Source: Spirochaetales bacterium (GTDB lineage: Bacteria; Spirochaetota; Spirochaetia; DSM-27196; Salinispiraceae). From it: a stretch of 36,241 bases of DNA. The DNA is taken from contig JAACWS010000031.1 in assembly GCA_009991955.1 (NCBI GenBank), positions 1-36,241 on the forward strand, written 5' to 3'. This document shows positions 1 to 7,978 of the stretch, one piece after another. The first letter of the stretch is position 1, and each line of letters starts with the position of its first letter. Both the position numbers and the translations under genes were made by a program. Below the pieces are notes generated by a model, which saw nothing but the letters and a program-made list of their open reading frames with translations, was not told the origin of the DNA and ran no database searches.

Positions 1-41
1 GCAGTTATTCTCTTCCGACCTCGCAGACTACGATCAACCTT

Positions 42-986
42 CTACTGTGAAGCCCGTACCCTACAACTATGTTTTATAATGCGCTGGCCCTGGCGCCCTC
101 GCCTTGGCCGCCAGTGGGCAGAAATGCTCAAAAATCCCCCGGCAAGAACCAGCAGAGCCGCGGGAATAAAGGCCCAGGAAGGGATTTCCCGAAAGAGAAT
201 CCAGGCGAAGAAACTTGCCCACATGAATTGGGTCAGTTGGGCAATACTCACGACCTGGCTCGGAAGGTGCCGCATTGCCAGGTTCATGAAAGTGTGCCCC
301 ATCATCGTTGGGCCAAGGGCCAGGCCCAAGGCGTAGAGTATCTCGGGACTCTGGAGGTAGCGCAGTTCAAAGGGCCCGTCCAGCAATACCCCCCCCATAA
401 AGGCCGTAAGACTCCCGACCAAATACACCCCAACCAGGTAAGTGAGAAGAGGAAGATGGGTCGCTCCTTTTGCCAGAATCAAGTAGGAAGCAAAGAAGGT
501 CATCGAAAACAGTGCCATAAGGTCACCGGCCAGGTAGGCAGGATTGAGTTCGACCGAACCAGCTCCCAAGACCAGAATACCGCCCAGGGCCAGGGCCGAC
601 CCCACAGCCTCCCGGGGCGCCAAGGATTGGCGATACAGAACGAAGGCCAAAAGGGGCATGACCAGGGGAATCATGTTCACGATAAGGCTCGCATTTGCCG
701 CCAAGGTCATTCGAGCCGCCATATTCCAGGTTATAAAATGAAATCCCAGAAGCAAACCCGGTATTGCAGCGTACCTCAGGATAGTCTTTATACTTACTCG
801 GTTGGTAGGATCGCCAGCTAAGCGTTTCTGGTAGTCCACTCGAGCGGGAACCAAAAAAAGAAGGGCAGCGAACAGTAGGCGAAGGGAGCCCAGGTAACCG
901 GGCGGAATGGTCGAGGCCTTGATGAAAAGCACCGATGTAGAAGCGGCAATAGTACCGGCGAGTAAGGCAAAGAAGTATCGAATCAT
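42..986 (-). CDS. EamA/DMT-family transporter
   Basis: A 314-residue, strongly hydrophobic protein with about ten predicted membrane helices, arranged as two tandem EamA-like halves (roughly residues 1-140 and 150-290) followed by a basic cytoplasmic tail. Members of this drug/metabolite transporter superfamily usually export amino acids, metabolites or drugs; the substrate cannot be told from sequence. The N-terminus (MIRYFFALLAGTI) runs directly into the first helix, which supports this ATG. An AGGAGG sequence is present but only one base from the ATG, too close for normal Shine-Dalgarno use. A promoter-like TTGACC-18-CACAAT ends 7 nt before the ATG, so the transcript may be leaderless. No partner gene is visible on its downstream side, where the window ends. 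Confidence 0.88.
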   Translation of the reverse strand: MIRYFFALLAGTIAASTSVLFIKASTIPPGYLGSLRLLFAALLFLVPARVDYQKRLAGDPTNRVSIKTILRYAAIPGLLLGFHFITWNMAARMTLAANASLIVNMIPLVMPLLAFVLYRQSLAPREAVGSALALGGILVLGAGSVELNPAYLAGDLMALFSMTFFASYLILAKGATHLPLLTYLVGVYLVGSLTAFMGGVLLDGPFELRYLQSPEILYALGLALGPTMMGHTFMNLAMRHLPSQVVSIAQLTQFMWASFFAWILFREIPSWAFIPAALLVLAGGFLSISAHWRPRRGRQGQRIIKHSCRVRASQ

Positions 987-993
987 ACCTCCT

Positions 994-1023
994 ATTGTGA
1001 GGAGGTTTGATGACCCTGGTCAA
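994..1023 (-). promoter_or_regulatory. Putative promoter of the EamA gene, start-codon proximal
   Basis: Read on the minus strand there is TTGACC (1023-1018), an 18-nt spacer and CACAAT (999-994). The -10 box ends 7 nt before the ATG at 986. The -35 matches consensus at 5 of 6 bases and the -10 at 4 of 6. Transcription would begin at or next to the start codon. Confidence 0.45.
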
Positions 1024-1061
1024 GTCATGGTAGGTTTTGTCCACTCAGTAAGGGGAAGAAC

Positions 1062-1850
1062 ATGGAAATCTACGTAAAAAATCTTGAGGGGAAAAAAATG
1101 TGGGTCGCCGAAGGGGAAGACGAAGTAATTCTCGAATTTGAACGGGTTTTTGAGTTCGGTGACGTAATGGTCTTCTCGACTTCCGAACCCTACGTGACTC
1201 TGTCTATCGATCCGTACCTGGTCGAAAGTTGTTGTTTTATTCCCCGGGGTAGATTTGAATATGTAATTCCTTTCGGAGAAAAAAGGAAGGCCTACCATCC
1301 CGAAGCCTTCACCGGTCCTTTTCATCGGGTTTATATGGCCAAAACCGGTCCAGACCTCCTTCGAACCCGGAGGAACCTCGCCCTGAATAGTTTGGATAAA
1401 CGAGATATAGCTACCTGTTTTCCCCACACCGATGCAAATGTAATGACCCGGGACGAGTCAGTTTTTGAGTCTCGAAATGCGATCGACGGAGTAAAAGATA
1501 ACCAAGGGCACGGAGGCTATCCCTTTCAATCCTGGGGAGGAGGTTTAAGGGACGATTTAGAGTTTTCGCTTTTCTTTGGAAGGCCGGTAGAAATTGACGA
1601 GGTTCGGCTTACCCTGCGGGCCGACAAGAAAAATGATCACGACATCCACTGGGGCACTGGTTACCTTGTCTTCTCGGACAATTCCGAAAAACCTATTCAG
1701 ATGACCGGTACCACCGATGCCCAGAGTTTTTCTCTTTTGCCCAAGGTCGTTACCGGCCTTTCGCTGAATCGACTTACCCGGGAAGTGTCCAAGTCCTTTT
1801 CTGCACTTTCTCAGATCGAGGTTTATGGTCGGGATATCATCGATCTTTGA
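1062..1850 (+). CDS. Conserved protein with C-terminal galactose-binding-like (F5/8 type C-like) domain
   Basis: A 262-residue soluble protein without signal peptide or membrane segment. Residues about 1-100 look like a small beta-rich domain. Residues about 105-258 resemble a discoidin/galactose-binding-like jelly roll: NLALNS, then RNAIDG, then a GHGGYPFQSWG stretch, then RDDLEFSLFFGRPVEIDEVRL and a RAD-containing strand. That pattern is known from uncharacterised bacterial proteins probably involved in carbohydrate handling. AAGGGGAAG lies 5-9 nt before the ATG. It stands alone between a divergent exporter and the ABC operon downstream. The ligand and function are unknown; the domain call is from pattern memory and moderately sure. 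Confidence 0.7.
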   Translation: MEIYVKNLEGKKMWVAEGEDEVILEFERVFEFGDVMVFSTSEPYVTLSIDPYLVESCCFIPRGRFEYVIPFGEKRKAYHPEAFTGPFHRVYMAKTGPDLLRTRRNLALNSLDKRDIATCFPHTDANVMTRDESVFESRNAIDGVKDNQGHGGYPFQSWGGGLRDDLEFSLFFGRPVEIDEVRLTLRADKKNDHDIHWGTGYLVFSDNSEKPIQMTGTTDAQSFSLLPKVVTGLSLNRLTREVSKSFSALSQIEVYGRDIIDL

Positions 1851-1859
1851 ACCCAGGAC

Positions 1860-1896
1860 TGGACACTCGGGGGGGTGTACTGTTATAGAGTAACAG
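1860..1896 (+). promoter_or_regulatory. Putative promoter with overlapping hairpin, ABC importer operon
   Basis: TGGACA (1860-1865), 18-nt spacer and TATAGA (1884-1889) preceded by an extended -10 TG (1881-1882). A perfect 6-bp inverted repeat, CTGTTA-TAGAG-TAACAG (1880-1896), lies exactly over the -10 box, so it could be an operator. The Shine-Dalgarno AAGGAGAT follows at 1902-1909. Confidence 0.45.
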
Positions 1897-1914
1897 AAAA
1901 AAAGGAGATAGAGT

Positions 1915-2955
1915 ATGTTCACAGCAACTTCGCATTGCACTTCACGATCCAAGGTCGCCCTCGCCACGGCGATGTTTTTGACCCTGGCAACGGTCATTTT
2001 TGCTGGGGGTGGAGCCCAGACGACTACCCAGGCCAGTGGCTCCAGGGTTATTGGTATATCAAAAATTGTAGCCCATCCTGCCCTCGATGCGGTTGAACAA
2101 GGAATCCAAGACGAGTTGACCGAACTCGGGTTTACCGACCTTACCTACGACTTACAAAACGCCAACGGTGAGGCAAGTACCGCTGCTTCTATTGCGAGCA
2201 AATTTCAAGCCGACCGAGTTGCCTTGGCTATTGGTATTGCAACCCCAACCGCCCAGGCTCTGGTAAACAACCTCCGGGGGATTCCGGTTATCTATTCGGC
2301 AGTTACCGATCCTATTGGTGCCGGTCTGGTTGAGTCCGAAGATCGGGGCGGTGAGTTTGTCACCGGTATCTCGGACCTAACCCCGGTAAAAGAACAGTTA
2401 GAGCTCTTGGTACGACTCCAACCGAGCATCCGACGAATTGGTCACGTGTACTCCAGTGGCGAAGCCAACGCTGTCGCTCTGGCCGACTTGGCGAAAGCAG
2501 CGGCCGAAGAGTTGGGCCTCGAGTTCATTGGTTCGACGGTAGCAAACTCCGCCGAAGTCCGAACCGCAGCTCAGTCGATTGTCAACCGGGTGGATGCCTA
2601 CTACGTCTCTACGGACAATACCGTGGTATCGGCTATGAACGCCCTCTTGGAAGTGGCGGCCAACGGTGGCAAACCGGTTATGAGCGCCGATCCCAGTAGT
2701 GCGGAAGACGGAGGTGTCCTGGCAGCCTGGGGATTCGACTATTATAAGATGGGTCGGGCGACCGGGCGTTTGGTTTCTCGGATTCTGAATGGTGAAGCTC
2801 CTGCCTCTATCGGAGTTCAGTATCTAACCGATCCGAACGACGTAAATCTCGTCCTCAACCTAGATGTTGCCAAAGAATTAGGTATTTCGGTACCCCAAGA
2901 TCTTCTTGACTCGGCCTCGGTACTTATTCGTAACGGTCAGCTTGTTCAGCAATGA
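1915..2955 (+). CDS. ABC transporter substrate-binding protein (TrpX-like, ABC_sub_bind family)
   Basis: A 346-residue secreted protein. Residues about 13-31 form a hydrophobic signal sequence ending near IFAGGG; no lipobox cysteine is present, so it is probably periplasmic and not lipidated. The mature part has the two-lobed fold of the PF04392 family, with ASKFQADRVALAIGIATPTA and VIYSAVTDP in lobe one and VMSADPSS and WGFDYYKMG in lobe two. This family includes TrpX of streptococcal tryptophan importers, but substrates differ, so tryptophan is only one possibility. A strong Shine-Dalgarno (AAGGAGAT) lies 5-6 nt before the ATG. The stop overlaps the permease start by 4 nt (ATGA), giving a translationally coupled operon. 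No T-box leader was seen upstream. Confidence 0.88.
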   Translation: MFTATSHCTSRSKVALATAMFLTLATVIFAGGGAQTTTQASGSRVIGISKIVAHPALDAVEQGIQDELTELGFTDLTYDLQNANGEASTAASIASKFQADRVALAIGIATPTAQALVNNLRGIPVIYSAVTDPIGAGLVESEDRGGEFVTGISDLTPVKEQLELLVRLQPSIRRIGHVYSSGEANAVALADLAKAAAEELGLEFIGSTVANSAEVRTAAQSIVNRVDAYYVSTDNTVVSAMNALLEVAANGGKPVMSADPSSAEDGGVLAAWGFDYYKMGRATGRLVSRILNGEAPASIGVQYLTDPNDVNLVLNLDVAKELGISVPQDLLDSASVLIRNGQLVQQ

Positions 2956-3863
2956 TTGAAGGCATCCTTGTAGAAGGTCTTCTCTACGCAATTATGGTCC
3001 TGGGGGTGTTCATCACCTTCAGGATCCTCGATTTTCCCGATCTCACGGTCGACGGCTCCTTCCCCTTAGGAGCCGCGATCTTTGCTAGCATGGTAACCGC
3101 GGGGGCCGACCCGTGGCTCGCCGTATCCGTGGCACTTTTGGGGGGAGTTCTTGCGGGGCTTTGTACCGCCGCTATTCATACCTATCTGAAGGTTCCAAAT
3201 CTCTTGGCGGGAATTTTGACTATGACTATGTTATGGTCGATAAATATTCGGGTCATGGGAAATAGACCAAACCTCCAGCTCATTCGACAGTCAACGATTC
3301 TTCGTAACCTCGTCGATGTGCTTGGAGGGGGAGTAGGGCAGGAGTGGGTACTCCTGGGATTTTTCGTGGTCCTCGTGTTGGTGATTAAAATTCTCTTAGA
3401 TATTTTCTTCCACACCGACCTCGGACTTACCCTCGGTGCCTTGGGAAACAATCCTCAAATGGTTATTTCTTCCGGGGTAAATCCAGCAAACCTTAAGTTT
3501 ATCGGGGTAGGTTTGTCCAATGGTCTGGTAGCCCTCTCGGGTGCATTCTCTGCCCAGTTTCTGGGTTTTGCCGACGTCAATCTCGGTCAGGGTATCATTA
3601 TTGCTGGATTAGCCTCGGTAATGATCGGGGAGTTTCTTTTGAGATCAAATCGTATATTTTTTCTTACCCTACGGGTGATTCTTGGATCTATCCTCTTTCG
3701 GGGAATTATGTACCTGGGTCGCTACTACGGATACTATGTGGGACTTACCCCAAACGATCTTAAGCTCATAACTGGTTTGCTCATTATCGTCAGTCTTATC
3801 ATCACCCAGACAAAAAAAGCTCCAGGACCAAGGAAGAAAAGTGGAGGACCGGCGAATGCTTGA
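2952..3863 (+). CDS. ABC transporter permease (TrpY-like, BPD_transp_2 family)
   Basis: A 303-residue integral membrane protein with eight or more hydrophobic segments, typical of the branched-chain-amino-acid/ribose type permease superfamily. Recognisable parts are the N-terminal segment with TFRILDFPDLTVDGSFPLGAA, the LTLGALGNNPQMVISSGVNP cytoplasmic coupling region (about residues 158-178), and a short basic C-terminal tail. It forms the membrane channel for the solute delivered by the preceding binding protein. The start overlaps the upstream stop by 4 nt and the end overlaps the next gene by 8 nt, so all three genes are co-translated. Confidence 0.9.
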   Translation: MIEGILVEGLLYAIMVLGVFITFRILDFPDLTVDGSFPLGAAIFASMVTAGADPWLAVSVALLGGVLAGLCTAAIHTYLKVPNLLAGILTMTMLWSINIRVMGNRPNLQLIRQSTILRNLVDVLGGGVGQEWVLLGFFVVLVLVIKILLDIFFHTDLGLTLGALGNNPQMVISSGVNPANLKFIGVGLSNGLVALSGAFSAQFLGFADVNLGQGIIIAGLASVMIGEFLLRSNRIFFLTLRVILGSILFRGIMYLGRYYGYYVGLTPNDLKLITGLLIIVSLIITQTKKAPGPRKKSGGPANA

Positions 3864-4647
3864 GCTAAAGAATATAACCCAGGTTTTTCACCCCGGAACG
3901 GTCAACGAGAACATCGCCCTTCAAGACATCTCCCTTTCGATCGCCCGAGGGGAGTTTGTTACGATCATCGGATCGAACGGCGCAGGAAAATCGACCCTGT
4001 TTAATTCTATTTCGGGTACCTTTTTACCGACTTCCGGAGAGGTTCGGCTTCATGACCGAAATGTAACGAAGGAACCGGAGTACAAACGAGCCCAACATAT
4101 CGGAAGAATTTTTCAAAATCCCCTCCTGGGTACCGCAGGCAATATGAGCCTCGAAGATAATATGGTCATGGCCATGAATAAGGGATTTAAAGGGCTCAAA
4201 ATTAGCTTGAATACTACCTTGCGAGATTCTTTTCGCGAACAATTGGTACCCCTTCAAATGGGATTAGAGTACCGGCTTCGGGACAACGTAGGGTTGCTCA
4301 GTGGCGGGCAACGGCAGGCCCTGACCTTGCTCATGATGGTCATGAGCCGACCGGACCTCATTTTGTTAGATGAGCACACCGCGGCGCTGGATCCCAAAAA
4401 TGCCGAAATTGTCCTTGAACTCACCCTGGGCTACATTCGTCAATATGATATTACCGCTATGATGATAACCCATAATATGCACCATGCCATTGCTATCGGG
4501 GACCGTTTATTGATGATGGACAAGGGCGAAATTATCCTCGACATTCGAGGAGAAGAGAAGAGGAGCCTGACGGTAGAAAAACTTGTCCGAAAGTTCCAAG
4601 AAATTCGTAAGACCGAATTAAAAAACGATGAAATGTTACTTTCTTAG
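3856..4647 (+). CDS. ABC transporter ATP-binding protein (TrpZ-like)
   Basis: A 263-residue cytoplasmic ATPase that powers the importer. It shows Walker A GSNGAGKST (about residues 39-47), the LSGGQRQ signature (about 148), Walker B LILLDE (Asp172, Glu173) and the H-loop MITHN. The DEHTAALD variant after Walker B, with His in place of the usual Pro, is typical of this subfamily. A GTG at 3841 would add five residues, but the ATG at 3856 is preferred because GGAGG lies 8 nt before it and the protein then starts with the usual MLELKNI. The start overlaps the permease stop by 8 nt. Confidence 0.92.
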   Translation: MLELKNITQVFHPGTVNENIALQDISLSIARGEFVTIIGSNGAGKSTLFNSISGTFLPTSGEVRLHDRNVTKEPEYKRAQHIGRIFQNPLLGTAGNMSLEDNMVMAMNKGFKGLKISLNTTLRDSFREQLVPLQMGLEYRLRDNVGLLSGGQRQALTLLMMVMSRPDLILLDEHTAALDPKNAEIVLELTLGYIRQYDITAMMITHNMHHAIAIGDRLLMMDKGEIILDIRGEEKRSLTVEKLVRKFQEIRKTELKNDEMLLS

Positions 4648-4654
4648 TAATGTT

Positions 4655-4682
4655 TTGACGGTAAACGCCTTAAATTTATGAA
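4655..4682 (+). promoter_or_regulatory. Weak promoter candidate upstream of the cyclase gene
   Basis: TTGACG (4655-4660), 16-nt spacer and TATGAA (4677-4682) in the AT-rich 123-bp gap between the ABC operon and the cyclase. A second TATGAT (4686-4691) has no well-placed -35 box. No terminator hairpin with a T-run is visible after the ABC operon. Confidence 0.3.
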
Positions 4683-4770
4683 TTTTATGATACACTTGCG
4701 TTAATCGTGGGGCTTTTCGAACGTCAAACTTACCGAAATACTGGTTTCCAAAAGCGCCAAAAGGGGATTT

Positions 4771-6486
4771 ATGGCTTCGTTGTCAGAAAGGATTTTAGGT
4801 AAGAAGGTAGCCGGAACCCGGGTAGTTCCGCTCATGCTTAAAATTGTAACCGTATTCACGATATTCTTAGTTGTTTCCAATATTTCCACCAACTACATCA
4901 ACCTAAGTTTAAATCAGGCAGAGCAAATTCGATTACTCAACCGTTTGCTCATAGCCGACCTCTCGGATATCCACATCTTCGCTTCTAATCAGTACGATAT
5001 CTTCCAGTTTAATCAAGACCTTCCGGCGGCCAAAGAAAATATTCGGGCGTCGGCAGCGAAACAATTGGAAGGTGTCTACTCTCTTGCCCTAGGGGTGTAC
5101 CCCGACGGATCTCTGTTTATGGAAGCCGGTTCGGGCGAGAGTACTGCCCGTTCCCAGTCTGGTCAATTTACCGATTTGGAGTCTATTCAGACCATGAATA
5201 GGAACCTCGAACAGGGACTTTCCGATGGTCTTTTCCGCTTTGCCTTCGAAGGGCGTAACTATATAGGGGTCTATAAGTACCAACCAAGCTGGGGCGTGTT
5301 CTTTATTAGGGCGGAGGATCAGCAGGAATTCTACGCTGACTCGGTTCGAATCTTCCAACAAGTGCTGCTCATAATTGGGTTTATTTCCTTACTGACCCTC
5401 GTACTAGGGATTCTCATTCTTCGACGAATTCTGCGGTTTGTGGGGCTTATTACTTCTCAGATTATGGCGATGCAAGAGCGGCAGAATATGGAGTTGGTCG
5501 ATATGAAGGATGCGCCGAACGACGAGGTCGCGTATCTGGGTATTGCCTTCAACTCCCTGGCGAGCACCATCGAAAACCTGCTTACAATATTCAAGAAATT
5601 TGTCGCCCGAGACGTCGCTCAACGGGCTTATCGAGAGCGGGAAATCCGACTCGAGGGAACAAAGCGCGAATTGGCAATCTTGTTTACGGACATTAAGGGA
5701 TTTACCTTCATGACCGAGGTCCTGGGAACCGAAATTATTACCCTTTTAAATCTGCACTATGAAGAGGCAATCCGACACATCCACGAAAATAACGGTGACA
5801 TCGGTTCGATCATCGGTGACGCCCTCCTGGCGGTTTTTGGAGTTATCGGCCGGCCGAACGAGAACAAGTACTACCAGGCCATTAAGTCTGGTTACGAGGT
5901 CGTGAGTGTTGCCGCGAAACTGCGAGAACAAATGCACAAGCGTCGGGAAAAAATTCTCAAGGATAGGGGGGCTCTTACTCCTTCGGAAGAAAAAGTCTTC
6001 AAAGCCGTTCTTATTGAAGTTGGAGTAGGTATCGACGGGGGTGAAGTTTTCTACGGCAATATTGGATCGACCGAGCGAATGGTAAATACGGTTATTGGCG
6101 ATAACGTTAATAGCGCCAGTCGGCTTGAGGGCCTTACCCGGGTGTACCGGGTTCCGGTCATAGTATCGGAATTTGTAAAAGAGAATGTCGAAAGGGATTT
6201 CGATAATTTCTACTTCCTCGAACTGGATCAGGTACAGGTAAAAGGAAAGACTATTGGAAAGAGGATCTTCTGGCCCCTTGATCTTCGAAAAATGGACCCA
6301 GAATTCAAAGAACGGTGCGACATTTACACCGAGGCCCTCAAAGCCTACTACGATGGAGACTGGCCAAAGGCCCACGAGTACTTTACCAAAAGTGCCCTGC
6401 CCCAAGCCGATGTATTTATAGAACGAACTAGGGGCAAGACTGCCCCGATGGGATGGAGTGGAATATGGACAATGACCGAGAAGTAA
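4771..6486 (+). CDS. Membrane-bound class III adenylate/guanylate cyclase
   Basis: A 571-residue receptor-type cyclase making a cyclic nucleotide from NTP. Order: transmembrane helix 1 (about 18-40), an extracytoplasmic sensor region (about 41-194), helix 2 (about 195-218), a HAMP-like linker (about 219-280), the catalytic domain (about 295-505) and one TPR-like helical pair (about 515-555). Metal-binding Asp307 (FTDIKGFT) and Asp350 (IGDALLAVFG) are present, as are the transition-state Asn447 and Arg451 (NVNSASR). The residue at the usual Asp/Thr substrate position is Thr440. The canonical purine-recognising Lys, four residues before Asp350, is Ser346, so substrate choice is uncertain. AGGGGA lies about 5 nt before the ATG. 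It overlaps the next gene by about 22 nt. Confidence 0.88.
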   Translation: MASLSERILGKKVAGTRVVPLMLKIVTVFTIFLVVSNISTNYINLSLNQAEQIRLLNRLLIADLSDIHIFASNQYDIFQFNQDLPAAKENIRASAAKQLEGVYSLALGVYPDGSLFMEAGSGESTARSQSGQFTDLESIQTMNRNLEQGLSDGLFRFAFEGRNYIGVYKYQPSWGVFFIRAEDQQEFYADSVRIFQQVLLIIGFISLLTLVLGILILRRILRFVGLITSQIMAMQERQNMELVDMKDAPNDEVAYLGIAFNSLASTIENLLTIFKKFVARDVAQRAYREREIRLEGTKRELAILFTDIKGFTFMTEVLGTEIITLLNLHYEEAIRHIHENNGDIGSIIGDALLAVFGVIGRPNENKYYQAIKSGYEVVSVAAKLREQMHKRREKILKDRGALTPSEEKVFKAVLIEVGVGIDGGEVFYGNIGSTERMVNTVIGDNVNSASRLEGLTRVYRVPVIVSEFVKENVERDFDNFYFLELDQVQVKGKTIGKRIFWPLDLRKMDPEFKERCDIYTEALKAYYDGDWPKAHEYFTKSALPQADVFIERTRGKTAPMGWSGIWTMTEK

Positions 6487-7976
6487 ACGCCCTCGTTACG
6501 AAGAGCACGTCGGCATTTCTCCAGGAACTAGGTCGGGAGTTTAAAGAGCGGCAAAAACGCTATAATCTCGACGAAGAGTTTGCAAAGACCCGGAAGAACC
6601 GCTCTGTCTTCATTCCTGTCACCGTACTTGCGGTGACCGTGGTTCTTATTGGGGCGGCCTTCTTTACTGCCACGTGGATTCAGAGTCAATCAGCCAACGT
6701 AGATGTCGGAATTGAGTCGGCCTTTTCTGATGTCAATCTACGAGACGTGCTCGACACGGTAAAACGAAATGAAACCGAAATGGAGCAGGCCCGGACCCTC
6801 CTTCGGGAGTTACTCGAATCGCGGGATCGGAGAATACAATCGGTCGAGTCGAATGCTCAGCGGGATTTACAACTTCTGGGGTCGCGGAATTTGAGTGTTG
6901 CAGCCCGCAATCAAGAAGCCCAGATTATTGAAAATCGGCTTCAGACCGACTTGTCGGGTATACAGGCCGAGTTCGACCCCCAAATCGCTGAAGTCGAGGC
7001 CCGGATTGCAGAGATTCAGGCCCGTATCGACCAATACGATGCCCGGCAGCTGGAACAAGCCAGGGAGCAGCAAGAGCTTATCAACAACCAACAACGATTG
7101 TTCGACCTCGAAAAACAACAACTTACGGCCAGCCATACAGCGGAATTGGAGGCCCTCCGTCAGGCCCATGCCCAAGAAGTCCAATCCCTCGAAGCCTTCC
7201 AAGTTCAGTTAGAACAGAATCTTACCCAGCGATACGAAGGAGAACTTCGAGCTGCCTTTAACCGCTACAACCCCCAGTTCACCGAGGCGGGCCTTGGTCC
7301 CCTTCTTTCCAGTGCGCCTAGAGCGGGCCAAGGGCCGCCAATTACCCAGGGGCCCGAGGTGCTTGGGGTAACTGCCAATGACTCGGTCGCCCTTTCGACC
7401 AATGAAAGCTTGCGAGGCCTGTACACCGATCTTGAGACAATCTTAGATCGCCTCGAGGCTGTTCCCTACGAGAACTCTGTGCCCCAGGCCCTTTCGGCTC
7501 TGAGAGTGCTGGTATTGGACTCTCTAGAAACCCATCGTGAAAGTCAAGAACGGCTCCTTGCAGAGGTCCGAAGTAGAGACACCCAAATATCTAGCACTTC
7601 CCAACAGATTGAAGCTGCTCGTACCGCGGCCGACGCCCAGGCGGCTCAAGCCCAAGCCTACGAGAACTTGCTCGGGCAAATTGAGTATGCGATTCAGACT
7701 GAGGCCCGAAGGCAAGGTGATTCGGGGTATCTTCTGGATCCCCGCAATACCAATGAAATTCTAGTTTTCACTACCGATCCCGAACTATTAGACCTGGGCA
7801 CCGAAGGATTAGTCTTTCGCGAAGACTCCCGTCTCATCGGTCGGGTGAGTGTGACCCAGGTTGGACCACCCACCCTTGCCGCCCTGGTGAGCCTCGAGGA
7901 GGGTGAGGCCCTAGCACCCTACGACTCCCTAATATTTAACTTTCAAGCCCAGAGCGGCGTTCCCCAAGGAGAATGA
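6465..7976 (+). CDS. Membrane-anchored coiled-coil protein, unrecognised
   Basis: A 503-residue protein I do not recognise. A short charged cytoplasmic N-terminus precedes one transmembrane helix (about residues 47-73). A long Gln/Glu/Arg-rich coiled coil follows (about 85-255), then a linker rich in Pro/Gly, a second coiled coil (about 350-400) and a compact C-terminal domain (about 410-503) with beta-strand character. Topology suggests that most of the protein lies in the periplasm. The ATG at 6465 is preferred over 6453 because GGAG lies about 6 nt upstream of it. It overlaps the cyclase end, so the two are probably translationally coupled; the next gene follows immediately. A structural or signal-relay role at the envelope is inference only. 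Confidence 0.75.
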   Translation: MDNDREVNALVTKSTSAFLQELGREFKERQKRYNLDEEFAKTRKNRSVFIPVTVLAVTVVLIGAAFFTATWIQSQSANVDVGIESAFSDVNLRDVLDTVKRNETEMEQARTLLRELLESRDRRIQSVESNAQRDLQLLGSRNLSVAARNQEAQIIENRLQTDLSGIQAEFDPQIAEVEARIAEIQARIDQYDARQLEQAREQQELINNQQRLFDLEKQQLTASHTAELEALRQAHAQEVQSLEAFQVQLEQNLTQRYEGELRAAFNRYNPQFTEAGLGPLLSSAPRAGQGPPITQGPEVLGVTANDSVALSTNESLRGLYTDLETILDRLEAVPYENSVPQALSALRVLVLDSLETHRESQERLLAEVRSRDTQISSTSQQIEAARTAADAQAAQAQAYENLLGQIEYAIQTEARRQGDSGYLLDPRNTNEILVFTTDPELLDLGTEGLVFREDSRLIGRVSVTQVGPPTLAALVSLEEGEALAPYDSLIFNFQAQSGVPQGE

Positions 7977-7978
7977 GT

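Noticed and set aside
69-821. 250-residue plus-strand open frame opposite the EamA gene
   Set aside because: Its translation is polar and low in hydrophobic structure, has no motif, and lies antisense to a clear membrane transporter; it is a shadow of that gene's codon use.
1851-1914. Tryptophan T-box controlling the TrpX-like operon
   Set aside because: The 64-nt leader region is too short and lacks T-box sequence; only a small hairpin is present.
5746-6405. 219-residue minus-strand open frame opposite the cyclase domain
   Set aside because: It mirrors the conserved catalytic domain of the cyclase and has no independent coding features.
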